Source of the DNA: Drosophila persimilis
Lineage: Eukaryota > Arthropoda > Insecta > Diptera > Drosophilidae
Length of the DNA: 64,000 nucleotides
Direction of reading: 5' to 3'
Assembly (NCBI RefSeq): GCF_003286085.1
Contig: NW_020825298.1
Coordinates: 13,454,001-13,518,000, forward strand
The notes beneath the pieces were generated by a model that saw only the letters and a list, made by a program, of their open reading frames with translations, searched no databases and was not told where the DNA came from. Positions 35,891 to 47,066 of the stretch are shown one piece after another (position 1 is the stretch's first letter; each line of letters opens with the position of its first letter). The translations under genes were made by a program, and so were the position numbers.

Positions 35891-37045
35891 TTACATTTGT
35901 GGTAACTGATCAATGGGTGTGGTAAACTTAAAATCTTCAGGAAAAAGCTTTGCAGCGTGAGGGTACATTAATTTGTACGATTGTCTTATGGTGACATCAG
36001 CAACGCCAGCTATGTCACCGATTTCCTTCTGACTACGCTTATGCTCTGACGCCTGCGATGCCATATAAATTGCGGCTGCAGCCACAGATATTGGAGATCG
36101 GCCTGGAACAATGTCCATTTCGACAGCTTTTTTCGCAATGTGTGTAGCAGCGCGTTGAACCATATTCGGCAGATCTGTCAATGGAAAATGTATAGAAAAT
36201 TATGGTCGATTAGAACGATATAATATCAATGCTTTAGTAAATAGACTTGTATTTTCCACTGAATACTTACCCAAATTTGCACAAAAGCGACACATAAAGT
36301 CGGCAGTTGTTATCAAATCCACACTAGTTTCGAGAGCTTTCAGTGTTAGTTTAAAGCATCTTCCGATTTCTTTTTTGCTAATCTTGCTAACGGCGCATAT
36401 TTCTTTGAATGTACGTGGAACTCCTTCTTGTCGACAAGCAATATAAAGACATGCAGATGCCTTCGCATCGTTTGACCGACCTTTAAGATTTTTTCCATCG
36501 TGAACCTAAACGAAATAAGTCGTGGGATCGGATTTCACTAGCTATATCAAAACATACCTGTTTAAATAGGTTATTTGCACGATCCACAATAGTTTTTGGT
36601 AAGTTAATTCGATCGGCCATTGATGAAATTTCTTTGAAAGCTGATATAAGAGAGCGGTCTGAGCTGCTCATAGTGCGTCTGTTTTGATATTTTGGAGCAC
36701 CAAAGGCATCGAATGATGCAGAGCCCGTTCCTGGCCCAATTATTGTAGATAAATCTCCACCACTAAGAAGGGGATTCTCTGGACCGCCAACACGACTGGG
36801 GTCCACGCCACTTTTCTCATTGCTGAATGTTCGCCATTCTGATCCAACATCAATTACGCGGTCTCCAACAACCAGACCACACTCCGAACATATCATATCA
36901 CCAGCCCGATAATCTTCAATCAACGGAGATTCTGGATGTGCATAACAGCACACTTTATTGTTGTCAAGTCTAAAAATATAAAAAACCACATATATAGAAT
37001 TAATTGTGCCAAAAATATTCAATAATACCTCGATGTTGAAGCCAT
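35891..37045 (-). CDS. TfIIB: Transcription initiation factor IIB
   Basis: Four exons: 37045-37029, 36969-36558, 36505-36271 and 36174-35891, giving 315 aa, the standard fly length. The tiny first exon encodes MASTS plus two bases of Arg. Next come the zinc ribbon (CCYAHPES with [17 protein letters not shown]), the B-reader/linker ([20 protein letters not shown]) and two cyclin repeats ([20 protein letters not shown] and [20 protein letters not shown]). The protein ends IDQLPQM. TFIIB bridges TBP-promoter DNA and RNA polymerase II and sets the start site. A TATCGAT lies about 50 bp upstream of the ATG (37,096). It is divergent from Sirt6. The identity is secure. Confidence 0.98.
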
Positions 37046-38532
37046 TTATACAACCAACTTCACACTAGTGATGATATTCAAGAAAATATCAATTATATCG
37101 ATGTTTTTGTAGGTGATGAGATTTTGATTGATTGATGTTGTTTCGATAGTGTAATAAACGAATTAAAATGTATTCTAGATTATAGAACGGGGAAACATTG
37201 AACACGGAACCTTTTTTTTCGGAAATTCTATGAGCTTCGCTAGTGGCAGTGTGAACAAAAAAAAAAAAACTCCATCAAATTGGTCTGTGCTCTACTGTGT
37301 TAATACGATTCAATTTGTCTTTATTATAAAATTATTTTAGGGTTCTGCCAGCTCGCCAGTGACAGGCAGAACATTTCTATATTTCGCTAGAGCCACTAAC
37401 CATACTATATTGTATACGAACAGAGCTCGAAAATAACGGTTGCCATTTGTTAATAGGCTATTCACACTGGCTACCATCCAACATTTATTTCGGGGATGGT
37501 GCTTAGGTTTTGCAGTTCCAAAAATTTCCCAGTCATTCCTCCTTCTCTCTGGATGCAACTCTAAAAAACAAAGAATGGCAAAAAACATAAAGTTCGCGAC
37601 TAAACATATATAAAATCGTTACAGACTAGAACAAGAAAAACATACAATTGACTCAATACAAAATGGAGACACCAGAAATTGGTGGTAAGAAGTAATAAGT
37701 GTGTATGTATTTGCTTTTTCATGATTAGTTTTTTGCAGCCTTAAATAAACACACAACCCACGCAAGTCAAAATGGACTGCATAGATGGAAAAGCTTTCCA
37801 TAATCATTTGGAATGATAGTACTGCGGATTTACTGCGGTCCCGAAATAGTTCCTTTAATGTCGATCGGGACACATCCAAATGCAGCTCTAGTATTATTTT
37901 TGAAACCATGCCGCACCAAAGCGGATTAAGCTGTAAAATATACTGGAGATTGTTAGGAAAATGCTTAAAGTCCAGAAGAAGCAGCAGTAATTAGACGATG
38001 AGCACCAGGAAAGATACAGTGACAACCAAGGTCAAAACAACTTCCAAATACAGCTATATTTACAGCTGTATGTACAGCAATTTTTAAGGGTGTCCAAAGA
38101 GTAACGTTTATTGTACATACATGGAGTGTTTTCTTATAGCCAATAAAAAGCCAATTTACTAAGTTACAATTGTGAAAATTTTACAATTCAGAACAAAACT
38201 TTGTAATTTTATGCTCATAAGCTGCTTTGTGACGGATAGTAGTTGATGGATGTTGGATGGTGCCAGCTTGAATCCGTTTCACATTTGGCGAAAAATCCCA
38301 CCGTTTCCCCTCTCAGTGTGCACTGGCTATTAGTGGTTATAATAATGTTCGATATATAAGACTCGATATTTGACGTAAAAAGTATCGAAACCTAATAATA
38401 TTGCCCGTGAAAATATCCCATCAATAGTGAATCTCTCATTAATCTCCTGCAGTTCAAAACTTATCATCAATTAATATTAATTCTATCGAATAGTAGCACA
38501 AACCCTAAGGAAATGAAAGGGAGTTTAATACA
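37046..38532. other. Divergent intergenic region between TFIIB and Sirt6
   Basis: It contains CGATA sites near both start codons (37,096; 38,345-38,390), a repeat end 'tattcacactggctaccatc' at about 37,450 shared with 44,855, and an R3 repeat copy at 38,090-38,330. No gene is recognised. Confidence 0.5.
38090..38330 (+). repeat. Dispersed repeat family R3, copy 1
   Basis: It is colinear with 59,585-59,800: 'ccaaagagtaacgtttattg', 'agccaataaaaa', 'acaattcagaacaaaa', 'gatggatg', 'ggtg', 'aaaaatcccaccgtt'. It is non-coding. Confidence 0.65.
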
Positions 38533-40326
38533 ATGAGTTCCAATTACGCTGACAGCCTTTCACCTTATGAAAACAAGGGAATCCTAGGCATCCCAGAGGT
38601 AAATATTTATATTGATGCGCTTTGGATTCGTATTAAAAAATTCATTTACCGGCTAAGTGTTTTGACAGCGATGATACTGTCAGTAAAAAATGCACTGAGT
38701 TAGCCAATTTAATCAAGGATGCCAGACACGTTGTATTTCATACTGGCGCTGGGATAAGTACATCAGCCGGCATTCCCGATTTCAGGTATGCGATATACAT
38801 TTTGATATGGTTTATGACGGGTACATAAATATACATTTATTTTTTATTTGCATATCTTAACGAAGAGGCCCGAAAGGCGTGTGGACATTGGAAAAAAAAG
38901 GCGAAATCCCAAAATTGAACACTTCTTTTGATAAGGCAACGCCGACTAAGACACATATGGCCCTACGAGCATTAGTAGAAGCCGGATACGTGCAGTATAT
39001 TGTCTCTCAAAATATAGACGGGTTGCACTTAAGATCCGGACTTAAACGCAGATACTTATCAGAGTTGCACGGAAACATATTTATTGAACAATGCGCTACT
39101 TGTAGACGTCAGTTTGTTCGTTCGACATCTGTCAAATCAGTTGGTCAAAAAGCACTGGGAATCCGCTGTCGATCTACAGTCAGTAAAGTAGGCCGGGCAT
39201 GCCGAACTGGTTATTTGCATGATAACGTGCTTGACTGGGAGCACGATTTACCGCAGAGAGATCTCGATATGGCTGTCATGCATTCTACGTACGTTTGTTT
39301 ATATTTTTACATAATTTAAAAATATCTAATTTGGACAGTAATTGTCAAGGCAAAATTAATTATACAAACCGTTTAGATATAGCGAATCCCGTCTGGCTGT
39401 CCGTCTTTATCAATACAGAAAAAAATCTTAGTTTGTACGTTCTTCAACTAGAGGTATTCCAACCAAAACTCAACATACATACAGTGCCGGACTTAAATGT
39501 TGCCCCACTTTGCATTCAGCACTTTTTAATGAGCCCATGCTCTTGTTTGGCCATATGGTATTTTTTTGACAAGGATTCACACTTAGTTTTAATTCTGCGG
39601 AACTGTCCCATATTCGATTCAAAATAACTCCAATGGTCTCCAAATCGCAACCTTGGTTTACGAGAAATACGATTAAACCAAAAATGCAGAATCTTTGTAG
39701 CTCTGTAAAACTTAAGTATCAGCATGAGTACAACTGTGATTTTAAAAATACTGTGGATTCATGCAGGGCCCTAATATATACATACGTACCTATAATTTTA
39801 TTAAATTGACATTTCATTACTATACGAACGTATAGTATATAATATATACCATATAATAGATACTAGCAGTTTTGGCGTCCGAATCTAACAAGGTTTTCTT
39901 ATATATAATAGAATGGCTGACTTGAATATAACTCTGGGAACAACCCTACAAATTGTACCAAGTGGGAACTTACCCTTAAAAAATATTAAAGGCGGTGGTA
40001 AACTTGTTATATGTAATTTACAACCAACAAAACATGTAAGACATATACACATTCTTATATAAATTCAATTCAATATATATAAATTTTCATTTCAGGACTC
40101 TAAGGCACACTTAGTTATCTCAAGTTATGTTGATGAAATACTATCGAGGGTTTGTAATATTTTAGGTATTGAAATATCAGAATATTCAGAGTCGTCTGAT
40201 CCCACAACACAGTCAAACTTGGTTGAATGGACTTTGCCATTGAATCATATAAATATTATTGAAAGAAAGTTTAAAACACATTTGAAAGAGACAGCTGGGT
40301 GCAATCAAAAGAAAAATCCGGAGTAG
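38533..40326 (+). CDS. Sirt6: NAD-dependent deacetylase, sirtuin-6
   Basis: Five exons: 38533-38598, 38658-38785, 38866-39288, 39912-40035 and 40096-40326, phases closing, giving 323 aa. The start ([19 protein letters not shown]) is that of SIRT6. The NAD-binding core [20 protein letters not shown] and [12 protein letters not shown] are intact. The catalytic His is in SELHGN (about residue 131). Zinc Cys occur in QCATCRR and further on in IRCRS/ACRTG, with spacing as in the family. [17 protein letters not shown] follows. SIRT6 deacylates histone H3K9/K18 at chromatin. The 623-bp fourth intron holds a Tc1-like end and INE-1-like DNA. No disabling change is seen. Confidence 0.93.
39480..39740 (+). 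mobile_element. Tc1-like transposon end in Sirt6 intron 4
   Basis: TA-CAGTGCCGGACTTAAATG begins at 39,480. Its first 20 bases match the inverted sequence ending at 29,067 at about 17 positions. A similar TA-CACTGCCGCTCATTTTAT lies at 54,088 in the ALG6 intron. No transposase frame is visible. Confidence 0.4.
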
Positions 40327-40789
40327 CTTTTACCTCCCCCGCTTTATCCAAGATACATTTTTACAATAATTTTAGTTATTTGTAAGTTTCTGTTTTAATT
40401 TTAATTACAAAAAAGTGTGAGATATACATGGAATAGCTTAGGGACATTTTTCATGCTACCATGCTAGCTAACCTGTATTTCACGAAAGTTATAGGCGACA
40501 AGCAGCAGATATAATTATAAGAACTTCACCTTAAAAAAGCGGGAAGGGTCTTAACAGGAACTGAGGTATGTGAGCCTGCCCCTAAACGATCCCTTTTGGG
40601 CCAGCGCCACCAAAGGACCAAACTGGAAACTTTCGGTGTAATCACGAGAACAAGGTAATCACAAGGTTAATTAATAACTTAACATCGATCCACTTTCTTT
40701 TGATATATGGCTGTTAAAAGTGCAAACTTTCCTGTATACTTCCAAGGAATCTCTGCTGCTGATTTTTGCTTTCTTAAATATGATGGGCG

Positions 40790-41290
40790 CACAGGTGATG
40801 CCGGCACAGGAGAAAGGGTGCCCCGCAACAGAGAATGGCTGCTGGAGATGGGGATTGCCGAGGATTCCGTAAATTGGCCACGGTGACGTCCGTCCCTCGG
40901 GACATGATTTATGTCGCGCGAGCTGTGGTCTTTGGCCTGGCCGTCGCTACCTGCTCAGCGGATGATTCCGACGTAGCCCCTTGTCCTCTCGTTAGTTCCA
41001 GAGGATGTGCTCCTGGCTGGACTGTGGCAGCCATGATGTGGCTGTGTCGCCCCGTTCGCTGCAGCAGGTACCAGTGATCGTAAGTAAATCAGTATATATT
41101 TGTTTATATATTTTAATAGAAATCTTCCTTCACAGAGGACCTGTTCACCCTACGCTTTGCCGTAGACCGAGTCATATCCGATTTCTCCCCGCCAGATGGA
41201 GTCCTATCAAACTATCGCAGCCCCTTGCAAGGGGCCCCCATCCTTCGACGTGCCCATCGATAACAAGGACTTTGACTGTTGGAACTAAGA
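40790..41290. other. GC-rich island of unknown origin next to the inverted repeat
   Basis: About 500 bp has markedly higher GC than the flanks. Several frames stay open for 60-100 codons, for example a 40,835 ATG frame of 80 codons, and a frame ending ESYQTIAAPCKGPP then FDVPIDNKDFDCWN with a TAA at 41,284-41,286. A GTAAGT at 41,080 and a CTTCACAG at 41,134 could bound an intron. I recognise no protein. It may be a captured gene fragment or the unique part of a mobile element. Confidence 0.3.
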
Positions 41291-41461
41291 GATATCGTTG
41301 TTGTTAGGTTTAAGGATATGAATATATCCATATATTTAGATAGTAGATACAAATGTTGTTCCCTTGATTATTTATTTATACTAAGTTATGATGAAAAAAT
41401 TATATTGAAAAATCATTCTTGCTGTTTCCCTTATCGGGGAAACCACCTCGATTACAAAAAG

Positions 41462-42790
41462 GCGTTGCACGCCCAGATCGGTTCTCAAATAGCGGAGAAA
41501 ACTGAATATTTTTGATTGAGAAAAATGTCCTTGATCCTTGATAGGAACTCCTTCAAATCAAGGATGTTATTCCGGACACAGGAAGCCGTCGCACGTCTCG
41601 ATCGGGCGCCAAATAAAGGAGAAAACAAGATATATATGTCTTGGGAAATTATCCTTGATCCTTGGTGCTTGATAAGGACTTCCTCAGATCAGGGACGTTT
41701 TTCCGAACACAGGAAGCGGTCGGACGCCCAGATAGACCCATAAATAGCGGAGAAAATTAGTATTTTTTGATCCTTGATATCCTTGATCCTTGATAAGGAC
41801 GCCATAAAATCAGGGACATTTTTCCGATCACAGGAAGCCGTCGCACGCCCAGATCGTCCCATAAATAGCGGAGAAAACCAAACTGGCTTGTAACTGGCTT
41901 TGGAAAAAAAAAACAAAAACTCGCGTCAAATGGTCAAAATCTGGATGGGACACCAGGCCAACAGAAATCAGCAGAAGGTCGCTGAATTTTTAAAAATTGT
42001 TGGTCCCCCAAAAGTATGCACCATTTTTTTCGAAATCGCCACAGTTGCTTGCTGCTGATTTCTGTTGGCCTGGTGTCCCATCCAGTTTTTGGCCATTTGA
42101 CGTGAGTTTTATTTTTTGTACGGTGGCGCCCCTGTCGAGGATTTCGTGAACTACATTTTCAAAAACAACAAATTACAAGCCAATTTTTTTTTCTTCCTTA
42201 TTTGTGGGCCGATCGGGACGTGCGACGGCTTCCTGTGATCGGAAAAATGTCCCTGATTTTATAAAGTCCTTTTCAAGGATCAAGGATATCAAGGATCAAA
42301 AAATACTAATTTTCTCCGCTATTTATGGGTCTATCTGGGCGTCCGACCGCTTCCTGTGTTCGGAAAAACGTCCCTGATCTGATGAAGTCCTTATCAAGGA
42401 CCAAGGATCAAGGATAATTTCCCAAGATATATCTTGTTTTCTCCTTTATTTGGAGCCCGATCGAGACGTGCGACGGCTTCATGTGTCCGGAATAACATCC
42501 TTGATTTGAAGGAGTTCCTATCAAGGATCCAGGAAATTTTTCCCAATCAAAAACATTCAGTTTTCTCCGCTATTTATGTGCCGATCTGGGCGTGCGACGG
42601 CTACTTGTGTTCAGAAAATTGTCCCTGATCTGATTAAGTCCTTATCAAGGACCAAGGATATCAAGGATAAAAAATACTAATTTTCTCCGCTATTTATGGG
42701 TCAATCTGGGCATGCGACGGATTTTTGTGTTCGGAAAATTGTCCCTGATCTGATGAAAGTGTTTTCAAGGACCAACGATATTTATTTTAG
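41462..42790. repeat. Large inverted repeat with tandem ~125-bp subunits (foldback element or hairpin-RNA locus)
   Basis: Left arm 41,462-41,976 pairs with right arm 42,049-42,601, with a loop of about 72 bp and an unpaired insertion of about 55 bp in the right arm (about 42,110-42,170). The arms consist of diverged units, each carrying 'gcacgcccagat', 'aaatagcggagaaaa', 'ccttgatccttgataagga', 'cagggac' and 'ttccgaacacaggaagc' (left-arm orientation). At least four units lie on the left and five on the right, the fifth extending to about 42,790. The innermost arms (41,920-41,976 and 42,049-42,107) are the best matched: over 50 bp with few mismatches. No ORF spans it. The architecture resembles Drosophila foldback elements and also long hpRNA loci. 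Confidence 0.85.
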
Positions 42791-42995
42791 TTAGCTCATA
42801 TCGGCTCGAGGTAGCGAAGCGAGTGAACTCCCCGGCGCAGTTTAAAAAAAAAATACAAGTACTTCGTTCAAAATTTCAAATTTGACTTAGTTATTTGTTA
42901 ACCCTGCAGTTAAATATATTAAATGTAGCTACGTAATATCAGGTATTTGTAAAATTCTTTATAGAATTTTTATTGATCATTCGGATATATTAATT

Positions 42996-44375
42996 TTAAA
43001 AGCCACCTCTACCCGCAGGAGGTGCTCCACGCATTATACTAGGAGGGGGGCCTCTCATTGGTGGTGGAGCTCCACGTCCAAGATTCCCAGGTAATGAAGG
43101 AATACCACCAGGAATTAATCCTGGTGGGGGTGCTCCCATCATGGGAGCTCGAGGCACGCCCCTGCCCATCGGAGCCATATGTTGTTGAGCTGGCCCGCCT
43201 ATGCCTCTCACTGGACCTTGTAATCCTGCTGGTACAGCTGACATGTTCAAGGGTACGCCTCTGCCGGCTATACGACCAATGCCTGGCCCTGATGCAGCTC
43301 CTGGTATTGGTACTCGGGGAAGTCCTTCCTCTGGAGGTGGAGGTCCTTCCACTGTAAGAGAAACTATGTTTTCACCACGCAGCAAAACAAAGCCTAGGAC
43401 ACGTTTTTCCTCTCGTTCGGGCACTTTCGAATTCTTAGATCTTATCTTGCGAAACTCTTCGCAGTCGCCCAATATTAAGTTCATGTGCTTATCAAATGCT
43501 TTGAAAGTTCCGATGAATGTACGTGAGTCTTGCAGAACGATTCGCACCCGGTAGTTCAGATGCTGAATCATTTTGTTATTCTTCCCAATAGTCTGTAAGT
43601 AAAATAATATTAGGTTAACAAATGAATTTATATATGTTTAAATAGTCCTACGACAATTATTAGAATTAATGTAGAAACAATTAAATAGCACATGGTGGTA
43701 CGAAAGCTAAGATGGCAAATCGAACCTGTTTTTGGATCTTAGGATAACGATTTACCCCACATTCGCGTCGCATTTACCTCATCTTTTCTTATATGTAACC
43801 CTTTAATGTATATATTGAAAACTGGCGGACATATAGACAGGTAAAGCGTGGCGAAGGTCTGCCGCGGGAAACTGTTTTCTTCCTTCTGGCCATATTAAAT
43901 ATACAATATAATCTTTCTGAAAGCGATGCGGTTTTCTCGTATTTTTTAAATTGTGGAAGCAACAGATTGTCTTTTCTTTCAGTGTGATATAGACACCGAC
44001 TGGACTAAAGATATTGATCAATAATATCTACGCGATGTAGCCTTTGAGTACCAGACAACACATTGTACTCGCAAATAGCGTCGGTTTTCGATAGTACATA
44101 CAAATGTATGTATGCAACGGAAATAATAATTCCAATCATTTTCTGATATATGAAACATATTTTTAGCTGCTTATTAAAATTGTTTGATGGTTTTGTTTTA
44201 GTTTTCGTTTATAATCTTTATGTATTAATGTTTGTACACAATGTACAGAATGCTTTTCACCCGGCAACATCGAATTGTATTCTACAAGTAACACAATAAA
44301 TCCATATTTAATTTCAATTCAATAACTCTTTCTCTATTCTACAATGAAATCCATTGGCGGCCATCGTCTTACCAT
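42996..44375 (-). CDS. SmB: Small nuclear ribonucleoprotein-associated protein B (SmB)
   Basis: The main exon is 43592-42996, encoding [20 protein letters not shown] onward. The initiator Met appears to be a separate exon, ATG at 44375-44373 followed by GTAAGA. This is the only ATG|GT upstream in the intron and restores MTIGKNNK, giving 199 aa. The Sm1 motif is in the N-terminal fold ([19 protein letters not shown]) and Sm2 in [21 protein letters not shown] Pro/Gly/Met/Arg tail with GRG and PPPxMRG repeats follows; its arginines are methylated in the family. SmB is part of the heptameric Sm ring on spliceosomal snRNAs. The main exon is certain; the start exon is inferred. Confidence 0.92.
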
Positions 44376-44546
44376 TTTAAGAGATTTATTTTAAACGAAA
44401 ATAAAATAATTTGTATTTCTATCAGGCAAGCCAACACGGGGTTAGATTGAAGAAAAATTAATCTTATTCTATTCGATTATTCCAAACGATTGCTATCGCT
44501 CACGAGTTCAATTAACAAATAAATCGAGTAGTTTATCCACATATCT

Positions 44547-44756
44547 TATGGTCGTTTTCCACTTCTATCAATATCGGCATGCTTTGAAAACCCTTGCTTG
44601 GGATTTGCCTTGGGTTGCCTACTGTTTACGCATGCAAACGTACTACAAACATGTGAATATATGCGTGGCGACCACTGCATCAAACTAACACAAATTTATA
44701 GTTGGATTTGTTTTTTCATACTTAACAGGCACTTAGAGTAGTGGAATACGACCTTA
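44547..44756. mobile_element. 210-bp MITE with terminal inverted repeats (copy 2)
   Basis: The left end 'ttatggtcgttttccacttc' and inverted right end 'taaggtcgtattccactact' match each other and the termini of the 33,301-33,561 element. The interiors differ in length. It lies 170 bp upstream of the inferred SmB start exon. The gap 44,376-45,830 otherwise holds CGATATA motifs at about 45,028, 45,048 and 45,154 and no gene. Confidence 0.7.
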
Positions 44757-45830
44757 CGACCATAGCGCAGAACGTAATGCATACTGCGTTATTCTTAAAA
44801 TGTTCCTTGCTATTTCTTTCCTTACATGACCAGAGGGGTCCCCATATTACCCTATTCACACTGGCCACCATCCATTGAAAAAATGAGAGAAATATGCTTG
44901 ATTTTCCACTTAAGGGAGCAGCTGTGCGACAGAAAAGTGTTGCTGGCTGTGTGTGTGGGAAAATTTGTCACAAGCAGTGCCTCAGTTTGTGACTGATAGC
45001 TGGCTACATTTTTTGGTCTAATTTTTCGATATACCTTTAATGAAGTCGATATATAAAGCAAATTAAAAATATTTTTAAAAAGTTCGCTGGTGCGTAAACG
45101 CTTTAACCATGTTCTCAATATAATAGCCGAGTTACACTGTCATATATCTGCTATCGATATCGGAATACAGATACTCCCACTTTACCTACGAAATGGCACT
45201 AGTCTCCTTCTACTTAAAAAAAATAGTAAGACCTTGTTACCTAAACGCAAGAACGCAATAACGCAACCAAATCATGGTGAAATTTAACTAAATAACATAA
45301 AATTTAATCGAAATATTAATAAAAGGTAGTGCTCTGTAATTCTTGGATAACTTTATGTTATTCTCGTTTTGTGCTGTATGAACAGCTGCTTCCCGATATG
45401 CGCAGATAACTGAAATGGTATATTCTTAGTTCAGTCTTTAGATGTAGTTAATTGTTATCGACTACTTCCAAAATGCATAAAAAGTTGCAGCCCTACAAAC
45501 ATAGTAAACAAATAATGAACTTCAAGTCTGCGACTCAATGTTCATACGGCCACGTCATTTGGTCTCTCTCCGTTATTCTCTTTTTTGCTGACATTCTACT
45601 CAGAAGTTTGGGGAGGAAGCGCCGATGCCCTGAAGTTCTAACTCGTTGGCAATATACGTGAAAAATAAAAACGGGTAACGTATGCAGTAATTAAAAAAAA
45701 GCATTCTAAATTCCAATGCTTTATTAAAGTGTATATTCTCTAAATTTATTAAAAGGTGCGTGCTCTCTGATACTTCAACCAGGAACAAGGAAAAATCGCC
45801 AGAAATTCATAATTTGACCCATCATTTAGG

Positions 45831-46469
45831 ATGAATATTTTTCGGTTTGCTGGAGATCTATCTCATGTTTTTGCCATCATAATACTTCTGCTAAAAATAT
45901 GGAAAACTCGATCGTGTGCTGGGATATCTGGAAAATCGCAAATATTGTTCGCTGTAGTTTACTTAACACGCTACCTCGATCTCTTCACCACATATGTAAG
46001 CCTCTATAACTCTGTTATGAAGGTGCTGTTTTTGGCCACTTCTGGTGCAACGGTCTATTTGATGTACGTAAAGTTTAAGGCAACTTATGATCACAACCAT
46101 GATTCGTTCCGCATCGAGTTCCTTCTTATACCTTGCGCCTTGCTTTCCTTCGTCATTAATCACGAATTCTCAGTAATGGAAGTGCTTTGGACATTTTCAA
46201 TTTATTTGGAATCTGTTGCCATTTTACCACAACTTTTTTTGGTAAGCAAAACTGGAGAGGCAGAATCTATAACTAGCCATTACCTCTTTGCTCTTGGATC
46301 ATACCGCGCGCTATATTTGCTTAATTGGGTTTATCGCTACATGGTAGAATCGCACTATGATCTTATTGCGATCTTCGCGGGAATTGTTCAAACCATTCTA
46401 TACTGCGATTTCTTCTACTTATACATTACCAAAGTTCTTAAGGGCAAGAAACTACAGCTGCCAGCATAA
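45831..46469 (+). CDS. KdelR: ER lumen protein-retaining receptor (KDEL receptor)
   Basis: A single uninterrupted frame of 212 aa, the exact family length. It starts [20 protein letters not shown] and carries the conserved segments [40 protein letters not shown] and [20 protein letters not shown]. Seven membrane helices follow one another along the chain. It captures KDEL/HDEL proteins in the Golgi and returns them to the ER in COPI vesicles; the C-terminal KGKKLQLPA includes the lysines used for COPI sorting. The coding region has no intron here. AT-rich flanks and codon use resemble neighbours such as Cand1. The identity is secure. Confidence 0.97.
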   Translation: MNIFRFAGDLSHVFAIIILLLKIWKTRSCAGISGKSQILFAVVYLTRYLDLFTTYVSLYNSVMKVLFLATSGATVYLMYVKFKATYDHNHDSFRIEFLLIPCALLSFVINHEFSVMEVLWTFSIYLESVAILPQLFLVSKTGEAESITSHYLFALGSYRALYLLNWVYRYMVESHYDLIAIFAGIVQTILYCDFFYLYITKVLKGKKLQLPA

Positions 46470-47066
46470 TTAAAACAATTGTTAACTTTAATACATCGAC
46501 ACATCAAAGGCATTAATAAGCAGCTGTGTGTATTCCAGCAAAGACGGATACAAAAGCAAATAAAGAATGGACCGTTCCACAAAGAATTTTTAGTTTATGA
46601 TAATTTACAGAAGATGTATCGGGAGAATTTTTTGTGTTGCAACTATTTTATGAAAAAGAAAATCAAAAACTCGTGAATAATACATGTAAAAATTTACCAA
46701 TTGTAATATTCTTTGTTTTCTAAATGAACACTACAACTATTCAGAGGGAATCAAATTAAATATTGAAAATGGTTTGGATATTTATACCCGTGAAGGGGCT
46801 ATTATACAATTGTGCACAAACTCAAAGCGCATGGAAGGAAAGCATCTCAAACCACAAAATATATAAATTGTATGTATGTATGTATTAATCAAAACGACAA
46901 GCAGCTTTAATACATCTACATATGTCTGTCATCTATGACATACATATGTATGTCCTTTTTCTTTTGAATTATTATTCGGCATAAGTAGGCGTGTGCTCTA
47001 ATAGTTCTTGAATTTTATTGTGTGTTACAAGGTTAGAAGTAGAAACAAATCACAAAGAGATCAACA
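46470..47066. other. Intergenic KdelR to importin-4
   Basis: AT-rich, with (TATG)n tracts near 46,870 and 46,935. Presumed KdelR 3' UTR and importin promoter/5' UTR; no motif stands out. Confidence 0.5.

Noticed and set aside
39289..39627. Extension of Sirt6 exon 3 through the 39,295 ORF
   Set aside because: The GTACGT donor at 39,289 and the acceptor at 39,911 restore [16 protein letters not shown] of the sirtuin core; the intervening frame is repeat DNA.
43058..43554. Plus-strand ORFs across SmB
   Set aside because: Antisense shadows of the Gly/Pro-rich SmB coding exon.
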